Positions 1-8,233 of a stretch of DNA of 39,955 nt are shown in pieces. The notes under the pieces were generated by a model, which saw nothing but the letters and a program-made list of their open reading frames with translations, ran no database searches and had not been told where the DNA came from. The stretch is from positions 1 to 39,955 of the forward strand of contig JAIFNN010000001.1 in NCBI GenBank assembly GCA_020047715.1. The letters run 5' to 3'. The translations under genes and the position numbers were made by a program. The stretch comes from Bacteroidota bacterium (GTDB lineage Bacteria > Bacteroidota > Bacteroidia > Bacteroidales > GCA-2748055). How positions within the stretch are numbered: the stretch's first letter is position 1; every line of letters begins with the position of its first letter.

Positions 1-2607
1 ATTGAGGTAGAGATTTTGGGAGGAAAAGAAATAACACAGAATGTCAATCTTGCTAGCGACGCTCTCAATATAGAGGAAGTTGTTGTATCAGCACAGTTGC
101 GCGGACAAAGGAGTGCCATTAATCAACAGCTCAATTCCGATGCTTTGGTAAGTGTTGTTTCATCGGATAAAATAAAAGAGCTGCCCGATGTAAACGCTGC
201 TGAAGCAATCGGAAGACTCCCGGGCGTTTCTTTGAACCGCGTGGGCGGGGAAGCTTCAAAAGTTGTTTTACGGGGACTCAGTCCTTCCCTTACTTCAGTT
301 ACTATTAATGGTGTGAAAATGCCCTCTACCAGTGCCACTGACCGATCGGTTGACCTCAGTATTATTTCACCCGAACTGCTTTCGAATATTCAGGTCTTTA
401 AAAGTCCAACTGCAGATATGGATGGCGACGCTATTGGAGGTATTATTAACCTTGGTGTGAGCAAAGCTCCACAAGCTCCAAGAGCTGTGGTTAGAATGTA
501 TGGCGGATACAATGGATTGGATAAGGACCTGAGTAATTACAGGGGTTCTACTGAACTTAGCAAACGCTTTTTCAATAAAAAGCTTGGTGTTATTGTTCGC
601 GGGAATTATGAAAACACCAATCGCAGTTCCGAAAATATTTCTGTAGGCTGGGATGATGACGATTCGACACAGTTTTTAGCCGATAATCTCAATCTGGTTG
701 ATATTACCAGAATTAATAAGAGGATTGGTGGGGATTTGCAGTTGGATTATGATTACAAGACCGGGAGCATTGTAGCTCAATCCTTTTACAGTCAAAAACA
801 TACAGATACAAAAACAGTTAACAACAGCATTGAGAATGCTGGTAGCGTTACTATGGAGCCAAATCATTCCAAAAACCTGACGTCAACCTGGCAGACGATG
901 CTTTCAGGTAAGCAGATACTTCCTTTTATGGAGATAAATTGGCTGGCGTCACAAAGTAAAACAACTGGAGATAATTATTATGATGTGAGGCTTCAGCTCA
1001 TTCAAGCCTCGGGTGTGGAGCAAACAGCAGCTCCCTTAACACCTCAGGAACTGGCAGATAAAAGAAACTTTAATTATGAATCGGCATGGATTCACCGGTA
1101 CTATTTTGAGCCGGCATTGATGACGCAAACAAACCAGACTCTGGGTATTGACTTTAAGTCGGATTACAATGTCGGTTCATGGTTGAGCGGATTCCTTAAA
1201 TTTGGAGGGAAATACCGGGTTGATGTTCGCGATCGGGACATTGATTACCAGATACAAAACTGGTATTATCTTCAGCCTCAGGCCCGGGATGCTGCTGCTG
1301 CTCTTTGGCCCTATGAAATGGACAGAGGTGGGCTGTCGGGGGATATGATTATGTTAAGCAATTTCTACGATCAGGAAACAGGTATGGATATTCATGATAA
1401 GGAATACCTTGTTTACCCGAATATCGACATGAACCTCCTTGACAAGTGGCATGAAACTCAGAAAAGCACAATAGTTAATCAGAATGACCAGGAATACCTA
1501 AAGTACAGTGTAAATGAAAAGGTTTCTGCAGCCTATATAATGACCAAGATATCCCTGGGCAAGTGGCTTACTATGATCCCTGGTGTTCGATATGAATATT
1601 CCGATAACTCATATACCGGGGTTGTCTCTTCCCTGGACTTTAATGGCTCATTTGGAAGCAAATGGGATACAACCAGTTATCAGAAATACGGCGAGGTTTT
1701 ACCCAGTTTGCACGTGAAAATCAAACCCTTGCAGTGGTTCGATGTGCGGCTCTCCGCTGTTAGAACCATTGCCCGGCCTAATTATAACATGGTTACTCCC
1801 CGTGCACGACTGGATGTCACCAACCAACGAATTTATCGTGGGAACCCGAACCTATTGCATGCCATTGCCTGGAATTACGACGCTTCGGTTTCATTCTTCT
1901 CAAATAAATTTGGTTTGTTGACGTTGGGCGCATTTCAGAAGGATTTCGATAATTATTTCACGAAAGCCGAGCGCACCATGTCGCAGGAGGAGGCTTTGTT
2001 GCTCGGTTATCCTGCCGGAGTTTATGAAGTTAAGGAAGACTATGCCAATTTTGATAATTCGAAAGTGTATGGGTTTGAAATAGATCTTCAGGCAAATTTC
2101 AGTTATCTGCCAAAACCACTGAATGGCCTTGTCTTTAACTTCAATGTTACTCGCCTCTGGTCGCAGACCTATGCTCCGCTTTATCATAAGATTACAAAGT
2201 ACAATGCAGCCTTACGTCGTAATGTTGTTGACTTTGACAAGTCGTATTGGGAAGACATGGAAACCCGCCTGCCTGATCAGGTCGAGTGGATAAGCAATAC
2301 CTCTGTCGGGTATGATTATAAGATTTTCTCTGCCCGTTTCTCAATGATCTATCAGTCACGTTATCTCAATGCTTTCAGTTCTGTTGCAGAATTGGCTACA
2401 GTAAAATTCACCCAAAAATACACAGACAGTTTCCTGAGATTTGATGTTAGTTTTTCCGCGAAAATTACCAAGCAAATCTCAATTCTTGCTAACCTGGCCA
2501 ATATCAATTCCGAGAGCGAGAAAAGCTATGTTTATCTGCCAAAATACCTTTCCAATGAAAACTGGTATGGTTCTACAATCGACCTTGGTGTTCAATATAA
2601 ATTTTAA
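1..2607 (+). CDS. TonB-dependent outer-membrane receptor (5' end outside window)
   Basis: Outer-membrane active transporter that would import oligosaccharides using TonB energy. The frame is open from base 1, so the gene is 5'-truncated by the window; a TTG at 16 is not a credible start. The visible part begins at the tail of what is probably a carboxypeptidase-like regulatory domain. The plug follows, with the EEVVVSA stretch, then IKELPDVNAAEAIGRLPGVS and the IGGIINL segment, all standard TonB-receptor plug signatures. The remaining ~700 residues are aromatic-rich alternating strands of a beta-barrel ending in the expected C-terminal phenylalanine (VQYKF). The plug resembles the TonB-Xanth-Caul type rather than canonical SusC. 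No SusD lipoprotein follows; the next gene, 38 bp downstream, is a beta-helix protein. Family assignment is firm; substrate is inferred only from neighbours. Confidence 0.93.
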   Translation: MEVEILGGKEITQNVNLASDALNIEEVVVSAQLRGQRSAINQQLNSDALVSVVSSDKIKELPDVNAAEAIGRLPGVSLNRVGGEASKVVLRGLSPSLTSVTINGVKMPSTSATDRSVDLSIISPELLSNIQVFKSPTADMDGDAIGGIINLGVSKAPQAPRAVVRMYGGYNGLDKDLSNYRGSTELSKRFFNKKLGVIVRGNYENTNRSSENISVGWDDDDSTQFLADNLNLVDITRINKRIGGDLQLDYDYKTGSIVAQSFYSQKHTDTKTVNNSIENAGSVTMEPNHSKNLTSTWQTMLSGKQILPFMEINWLASQSKTTGDNYYDVRLQLIQASGVEQTAAPLTPQELADKRNFNYESAWIHRYYFEPALMTQTNQTLGIDFKSDYNVGSWLSGFLKFGGKYRVDVRDRDIDYQIQNWYYLQPQARDAAAALWPYEMDRGGLSGDMIMLSNFYDQETGMDIHDKEYLVYPNIDMNLLDKWHETQKSTIVNQNDQEYLKYSVNEKVSAAYIMTKISLGKWLTMIPGVRYEYSDNSYTGVVSSLDFNGSFGSKWDTTSYQKYGEVLPSLHVKIKPLQWFDVRLSAVRTIARPNYNMVTPRARLDVTNQRIYRGNPNLLHAIAWNYDASVSFFSNKFGLLTLGAFQKDFDNYFTKAERTMSQEEALLLGYPAGVYEVKEDYANFDNSKVYGFEIDLQANFSYLPKPLNGLVFNFNVTRLWSQTYAPLYHKITKYNAALRRNVVDFDKSYWEDMETRLPDQVEWISNTSVGYDYKIFSARFSMIYQSRYLNAFSSVAELATVKFTQKYTDSFLRFDVSFSAKITKQISILANLANINSESEKSYVYLPKYLSNENWYGSTIDLGVQYKF

Positions 2608-2645
2608 AATATTACTACTTAATTATTAACTAAATCTTTAATCCT

Positions 2646-4523
2646 ATGAAAAACCTTTACAAATTTATCACGAGCTTTTACCTTCTGGCATTCTTGGCTC
2701 TATCAATGAATGCGCAAGAAACCCGGATTATCAGGGTTGAAGGCTGGGATCCCGCGAGCGGAACAAATGTTGATGATTACAACAACGTCCTTTTTGATGC
2801 AGTAATGGCCGACACAACCGAAAGGAAGACTAATCCCAATGTTATCTTCGAATTGGTAAGAGGACATTCGTATCCCCAGGGTAAGATTCTGAAAACCTAT
2901 GATTTCCACTTGCATATAAGGGCAGAGGAAGGCGATGGCTTTTTGCCCATGTTGGTTCCCGGTAAGAATACCGCAGGTGCTTATGGTTCCGATTATATAT
3001 ATGCCTATAACGATCTCACGCTAGAAAATCTTTATATAAATTGCTTTACTCCCGACGGTAAAGTGCTTAATCGCTCAATCGAATTGAACGGTCTAAAAAT
3101 GAGAGCAGTTATTGATGGCTGCTTCATTGATGGCGACCGAGGCGGAGCCATTGCCGTTCTTGGCGACTCTACCAAATTGTATATCACCAACGTGCGTGCC
3201 GGTAATCTTGGACACCGAATCACAGTGGGTGGAAATGGCAGGATTATGGATCTCCGGCCAACTGCGCTTTATGTAGATACTCTCGTTATGCAAAACTGCA
3301 CAAACTACAACTCCAGCGATCGTATCATCAGAAATATGGGTACTCTGGTAAATTATCTGCTTTACGACCATAATACTGCTATTAATAATGTTGGCTTCCA
3401 TGGCGCTTTGCAGCTTGGTAAAGTTCGTACCGCCATTGTCACGAATAATGTCTTTGCCAATTCAATCAGTATTGGCCATGTTGACAGCAGAACTGCAGAA
3501 CAGACACAGCCAGAGAAGCATTTCTCGGTTATTTCGATGGACACCACCTCAGCGATTCCGAACCCGGTTGTTGTTATAAGGAATAACAATATATATACCG
3601 ACGCAGCATTGACTGACGTTTGGGCGAAATACGATTCCGTAAGTGCACCTTGGGAAATAACCCCTACTCTGGAAACCGCTATCGGCGCTGGTAATGTGGC
3701 AAAGGCGTGGTTTGCTGAGCCTCTGAACTTCGTTACGTTCTGTGGTCCAATATCAGAATATGTTGATGCATATTTTACCAATCCTGCTGCAACCAGTTTT
3801 CCTGAGAATTGGTGCGTTGGTGGACAGGGTGGTTATTTCGCGGATGAACTCGATGCATCCTATGGCACAACTGCAGTATCATATACGGCTGCCGATATGA
3901 TGTACCCTGTAGGCGATTTGAATTATTACCCTGAATTGAAGTCCCAATGGCTTGAGGGTATCGATCTTACTCCAAAAGCAACAAATGCATTCCTTTCCGA
4001 CCTGAAAGTTGACGGCGCTTCTATAACAGGGTTTGTCCAAAGCACCACCTCTTATAATGTTGAGCTGGCAAACGGCACCACTCAGGTTCCCGCAGTTTCT
4101 TATACCCTGGCCGATGATAAGGCTTCGGCTAATATCGCAAATGCTGCGGCTCTTCCCGGCTCAACCAAAGTGACGGTTACTGCCGAGGATGGCACAACGG
4201 TTCTGGAATATATGATCAATTTCACAGTTGCTGTTGGCATTCGCGACAATAGTGTGAAACTCTCAGGAAATTATCCTAACCCATTTACGGTTAGCACTGA
4301 AATCACTTATTCTATTGGTAAACCCGCGCGCGTTGAATTAACTGTTTTCGATCTTACCGGCAGAAAACTCAATGTGCTTGTAAACCAGCATCAGCCAGCC
4401 GGTTACTACAGTGTTACATGGAATGGGGATAATGCTTCAGGAAAAAGCCTTCCCAAAGGAATGTATTTTTACAGGCTGTCAACGGCTGAAGGCGATGTAA
4501 CCCGATCAATGCTAAAACAATAA
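2646..4523 (+). CDS. Secreted beta-helix protein with cadherin-like repeat and T9SS C-terminal domain
   Basis: A 625-residue protein with a Sec signal peptide (about residues 1-23, ending MNAQ). Residues ~60-320 contain short repeated strands with Asn-rich turns (for example VVVIRNNNIYTDA), typical of a right-handed parallel beta-helix as in polysaccharide lyases and PUL surface proteins. Residues ~448-528 form one cadherin-like beta-sandwich repeat (FLSDLKVDGA at the start, TVTAEDGTT near the end). Residues ~540-625 are a FlgD-like T9SS type-A sorting domain with YPNPF. It is thus predicted to be exported to the cell surface. It sits directly behind the TonB receptor, where SusD normally sits, so it may be a glycan-binding partner or a lyase. 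I see no catalytic signature that decides this. The start has a clear signal peptide and 38-bp spacing from the receptor. Confidence 0.85.
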   Translation: MKNLYKFITSFYLLAFLALSMNAQETRIIRVEGWDPASGTNVDDYNNVLFDAVMADTTERKTNPNVIFELVRGHSYPQGKILKTYDFHLHIRAEEGDGFLPMLVPGKNTAGAYGSDYIYAYNDLTLENLYINCFTPDGKVLNRSIELNGLKMRAVIDGCFIDGDRGGAIAVLGDSTKLYITNVRAGNLGHRITVGGNGRIMDLRPTALYVDTLVMQNCTNYNSSDRIIRNMGTLVNYLLYDHNTAINNVGFHGALQLGKVRTAIVTNNVFANSISIGHVDSRTAEQTQPEKHFSVISMDTTSAIPNPVVVIRNNNIYTDAALTDVWAKYDSVSAPWEITPTLETAIGAGNVAKAWFAEPLNFVTFCGPISEYVDAYFTNPAATSFPENWCVGGQGGYFADELDASYGTTAVSYTAADMMYPVGDLNYYPELKSQWLEGIDLTPKATNAFLSDLKVDGASITGFVQSTTSYNVELANGTTQVPAVSYTLADDKASANIANAAALPGSTKVTVTAEDGTTVLEYMINFTVAVGIRDNSVKLSGNYPNPFTVSTEITYSIGKPARVELTVFDLTGRKLNVLVNQHQPAGYYSVTWNGDNASGKSLPKGMYFYRLSTAEGDVTRSMLKQ

Positions 4524-4560
4524 TTTTTCTTAGTTAGTGCTTTTGGATTGTTCATGAGAA

Positions 4561-4610
4561 TCATTGCAGGGTAAACTGGCATATTGCCAGTTTACCTGCA
4601 ATGACTCTTT
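4561..4610 (+). terminator. Strong hairpin, probable terminator or RNA processing site
   Basis: A 21-nt left arm (4561-4581) pairs with a 20-nt right arm (4585-4604), leaving one bulged G and a 3-nt loop. A short T-rich stretch (CTCTTTT) follows at 4605-4611. It lies between the beta-helix gene ending at 4523 and the GH2-GH105 gene. The structure is seen directly. Acting as a Rho-independent terminator, partial terminator or mRNA-stabilising element is inference. If it terminates, the receptor and first surface protein form a separate transcript from the enzymes. Confidence 0.65.
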
Positions 4611-4697
4611 TGAATTCCGATCCCATGTTACGGCATGGGGAAAATCAAATTATTTACAGCCACGCAAGTAAACTCTCATTTTTCAAGTCAATTCTTC

Positions 4698-7600
4698 ATG
4701 CACATGCTCCAAAGGGTAATACTACTTCTGCTATTTATTTTTCTGCCTCAGACCTTCGGGTTTACACAGGAAAACACACGGTACCGATTAAACAGCAACT
4801 GGGAGTTCTGCCAGTCTGGATTAGGCGGCCCATGGGAAGTATGGCGCGATAAACAGCACCAGGTGCTGCCCTGGCAGAAAATTTCTTTACCCCATTGCTA
4901 TAATGCATTTGATGCGGTTGATCCCGATATCCGATATTACCAGGGAGAAGCATGGTATAGAAAGCTGCTTTCCATTAACAACCCATTCCCTGGTGGCCGT
5001 ACACTCCTTCATTTCGAGGGAGCAGGACAGAAAACCTCAGTTTATATTCATACAAAAAAGGTTGGCGAACACGTTGGCGGTTACGACGAATTCACAGTCG
5101 ACATCACCGATGCCATCGCAGAGTTCTCCCAAAATAAAGCCCTTACCGATAAATTCAAAAATCAGCTTCCGCTGGCTATCTGCTCAGACAACAGCAGAGA
5201 CCTTGAAATGATGCCCTCCAACCTAAGCGATTTTAACGTTTATGGAGGCTTATACAGATATGTGAACCTGGTTTATGTGCCGGTGATTTCAATTGAACAG
5301 GTTCAAATCCAAAGCAATGTTGACCCAAAGGGCAAAAAAGGATCTTATTCTGTTTCGGCAAAGCTTTATAATCCGGAACAAAAAGGAAATACATTGGATA
5401 TTGCTGTTCGTATTACCGACCCAAAAGGAAATCAGGTATTCCTGCGGCAAATCTCTGAGAAATCAATTAACAACGAAATGAATCTTTGCTCGGAAGAAAT
5501 TAAAAACCCCGAGCTCTGGTCACCCGATCAGCCCGCTTTATACGAGTGTCATGTAACAATCAAATCAACTGACGGAACCATGCAGGTTACGGAGAAATTC
5601 GGTTTCAGGAATTTTGAATTCACTGAAAACGGGCCATTTTTTCTAAACGGGGAAAGACTGCTTCTCAAAGGAACACACCGCCATGAAGATCATGCCGGAG
5701 TTGGCGCTGCTATTAGCGAACCGACAATGCATAGGGAAATGCAAATGATAAAGGATATGGGGGCCAATTTCATACGACTGGGACATTACCAGCAATCGCG
5801 TATTATCCTTGACTTGTGCGATTCACTCGGAATCCTGGTATGGGAAGAAATCCCATGGTGCAGGGGAGGGCTGGGAGGAGAAACCTATCGTGAGCAGGGT
5901 CGCCGTATGTTGAGGAATATGATCAATCAGCATTACAACCATCCATCGGTAATTCTGTGGGGACTTGGAAACGAAAACGACTGGGCAGGCGATTTCGAAT
6001 CGTTTGAAAAAGACTCAATTCGTGGCTATATGAGCGAGCTCAATGCCATTGCCCATCAACTGGATCCTTCCAGGAAAACGTCCATCCGCCGATGCGATTT
6101 CTGTTCCGATATTCCGGATGTGTATTCCCCTTCCATTTGGGCAGGGTGGTACCGGGGACTATTTACCGAGTATAAAAAAATCTCCCTCGAAGAGATGAAG
6201 AAAACCAAGCACTTCTTTCACGCCGAATGGGGTGCCGACAGCCATGTCGGGAGATTTAACGATAATCCATTGGGATCACTGTCGGAAATCCCAGTTGGCG
6301 AAGGAGGCGATGAAAGAGAAGGCGATTATCTCCATAATGGAGGCTCACCCAGGGTTTCAAAGGACGGGGATTGGTCGGAATCTTATTTTTGCGAGTTGGC
6401 CGACTGGTATCTTTACGAACAGCGGAGCATGGACTGGCTTACAGGTTCCGCACAATGGGCATTTACGGATTTCTCAACTCCCTTAAGGCCTGAAAACCCA
6501 ATCCCTTTTGTTAACCAAAAAGGACTGGTTCAACGCGACCTTACTCCCAAGGAAAGTTATTATGTTTTTCAGTCCTATTGGTCGGAAATCCCTATGGTTC
6601 ATATCCTTGGACACGGCTGGGATATCCGTTCGGGTAAAATCGGCGAGGCAAAACAGCTGAAAATCTATTCCAACTGCGCTGAAGTGGAACTATTTGTCAA
6701 TGGCGTTTCAGCGGGCGTTAAAAAAAGAAATAAGAATATTTATCCCGCTTCCGGCTTGAAATGGGATGTCGTTTTCAGAGAGGGAACCAACACATTGAAG
6801 GCTGTTGCCACCAGTGGAAAACAAGTCCTGCATGACGAAATTTCATTTTTATACCAGACCGCAATTTGCGGAGTCCCTGAATTACTTAGTCTGCAGCAGC
6901 TTGGATCAAACGGGGATACAATTTCTGTTTGTGTTTCATTAACTGACAAGAACGGAACCCGTTGCCTTGACGGTAATCAGGTTGTGCATTTTGGAATAAC
7001 AGGCAATGGACGCTTGATTGATAACCTTGGGACATCGAATGGCTCCCGTGTTATTCAGCTGGCTAATGGGAAAGCTTGTATTCGCGTTGTAACCGAACAT
7101 GGAACTTCAGTTATCAGTGCAGGAATTGAAAACTTTGAAACCGCATTTCTTAAGGTTTCCGGGCCCGGTGAGAACAGCGATGAGGATGTTTTTTCAATCC
7201 CTGAAATAAAGAAGATTATGGCCGGAGCTTTTAACTTCCAGCTTCAAAATCCGACTTCACATCCCAAACAGATGCATGTCGATAACAACTGGGTACGCGC
7301 AGTTTTGTACACAGGGGTTATGGATGCCTGGAAATCCACGCACGATAGCCTTTACCTGAAAGAGGCAATCCGTTGGTCGAATAATGTGAAATGGAAGCCG
7401 GGCCCCCGCTTTCGCCATGCCGATGATTTGGTTTGCGGGCAGGTCTATGCAGATATAGCTTTAGAAACAAATCGTCCGGAACGAATTCTTCCTCTTTTGC
7501 AACGGGTGGACTCCATTATGCATGCTCCCATGCTAGGTCGTGAAGATTGGTGGTGGTGCGATGCCTTATATATGGCTCCACCACTTTACACACGAATTTC

Positions 7601-8213
7601 CGAGATAACAGGAGATCAGAAATATACCAGCTACATGAATCATCAATTCCGGGATGTCACGGAATTCCTATATGATCAGGAAGAACATTTGTTTTACCGC
7701 GACGACCGTTATTTCAGTCAATTGACAAAAGCCGGGGAAAAGGTCTTCTGGTCGCGCGGAAACGGCTGGGTAATGGGTGGAATAGCGCGGCTTTATCCGT
7801 TTTTACCCGCCAATGATCCTTCCCGTGATTTCTATATCCGACTTTTTCAGGAAATGGCTTCGGAAATAAAAAAGGCACAGCTGCAAAACGGACTCTGGAG
7901 CGCCAGTCTTTTAGACCCAATGGAATTTCCTGCTCCTGAAACCAGTGGATCCGCCTTTTTCTGTTATTCCCTTGCATGGGGAATAAACGAAGGAATACTC
8001 AACCGGGAAGAATACCTGCCATGCGTGCAGAAAGCATGGGGAAGTCTGGTGAAATGCGTGCACGAGGACGGCAAACTGGGCTGGGTTCAACCCATTGGTG
8101 CACAACCCGATCAGGTAACAGCTGATGATACCCAGGCATATGGGGTTGGAGCTTTTTTACTCGCGGGAAGTGAAATGCTGAAATTGAATGAGGAATTTGC
8201 CAATAAGTACTAG
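4698..8213 (+). CDS. GH2 glycosidase fused to GH105 unsaturated-uronyl hydrolase
   Basis: Two enzymes in one exported chain. I chose ATG 4698 because a hydrophobic signal peptide (LQRVILLLLFIFLPQTFGF) begins there. An in-frame ATG at 4635 would add 21 residues ahead of it, and ATG 4704 is also possible. Numbering from 4635: GH2 sugar-binding domain ~50-215, Ig-like ~220-325, TIM barrel ~330-640 with acid/base E447 in GLGNEND and nucleophile E531 in HAEWG, then DUF4982-like and Ig-like domains ~665-840. Residues ~855-1185 are an (alpha/alpha)6 GH105 domain with HADDL (928-932), WCDALYM (D976 the likely catalytic Asp), FWSRGNGW and ETSGSAFF. GH105 hydrolyses the unsaturated uronate left by lyases; GH2 specificity (galactosidase, glucuronidase or other) is not decidable here. 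The order suggests coupled removal of a neutral sugar and the unsaturated uronate. Next gene starts 20 bp downstream. Confidence 0.92.
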   Translation: MHMLQRVILLLLFIFLPQTFGFTQENTRYRLNSNWEFCQSGLGGPWEVWRDKQHQVLPWQKISLPHCYNAFDAVDPDIRYYQGEAWYRKLLSINNPFPGGRTLLHFEGAGQKTSVYIHTKKVGEHVGGYDEFTVDITDAIAEFSQNKALTDKFKNQLPLAICSDNSRDLEMMPSNLSDFNVYGGLYRYVNLVYVPVISIEQVQIQSNVDPKGKKGSYSVSAKLYNPEQKGNTLDIAVRITDPKGNQVFLRQISEKSINNEMNLCSEEIKNPELWSPDQPALYECHVTIKSTDGTMQVTEKFGFRNFEFTENGPFFLNGERLLLKGTHRHEDHAGVGAAISEPTMHREMQMIKDMGANFIRLGHYQQSRIILDLCDSLGILVWEEIPWCRGGLGGETYREQGRRMLRNMINQHYNHPSVILWGLGNENDWAGDFESFEKDSIRGYMSELNAIAHQLDPSRKTSIRRCDFCSDIPDVYSPSIWAGWYRGLFTEYKKISLEEMKKTKHFFHAEWGADSHVGRFNDNPLGSLSEIPVGEGGDEREGDYLHNGGSPRVSKDGDWSESYFCELADWYLYEQRSMDWLTGSAQWAFTDFSTPLRPENPIPFVNQKGLVQRDLTPKESYYVFQSYWSEIPMVHILGHGWDIRSGKIGEAKQLKIYSNCAEVELFVNGVSAGVKKRNKNIYPASGLKWDVVFREGTNTLKAVATSGKQVLHDEISFLYQTAICGVPELLSLQQLGSNGDTISVCVSLTDKNGTRCLDGNQVVHFGITGNGRLIDNLGTSNGSRVIQLANGKACIRVVTEHGTSVISAGIENFETAFLKVSGPGENSDEDVFSIPEIKKIMAGAFNFQLQNPTSHPKQMHVDNNWVRAVLYTGVMDAWKSTHDSLYLKEAIRWSNNVKWKPGPRFRHADDLVCGQVYADIALETNRPERILPLLQRVDSIMHAPMLGREDWWWCDALYMAPPLYTRISEITGDQKYTSYMNHQFRDVTEFLYDQEEHLFYRDDRYFSQLTKAGEKVFWSRGNGWVMGGIARLYPFLPANDPSRDFYIRLFQEMASEIKKAQLQNGLWSASLLDPMEFPAPETSGSAFFCYSLAWGINEGILNREEYLPCVQKAWGSLVKCVHEDGKLGWVQPIGAQPDQVTADDTQAYGVGAFLLAGSEMLKLNEEFANKY

Positions 8214-8233
8214 TTAATTAAAAATCTACAACA

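Noticed and set aside
3362-3781. 139-codon antisense frame within the first beta-helix gene
   Set aside because: Opposite a clear coding region, with no recognisable domain or start context.
4601-4852. 83-codon frame overlapping the start of the GH2-GH105 gene
   Set aside because: It begins inside the hairpin and overlaps the signal peptide of a convincing gene in another frame.
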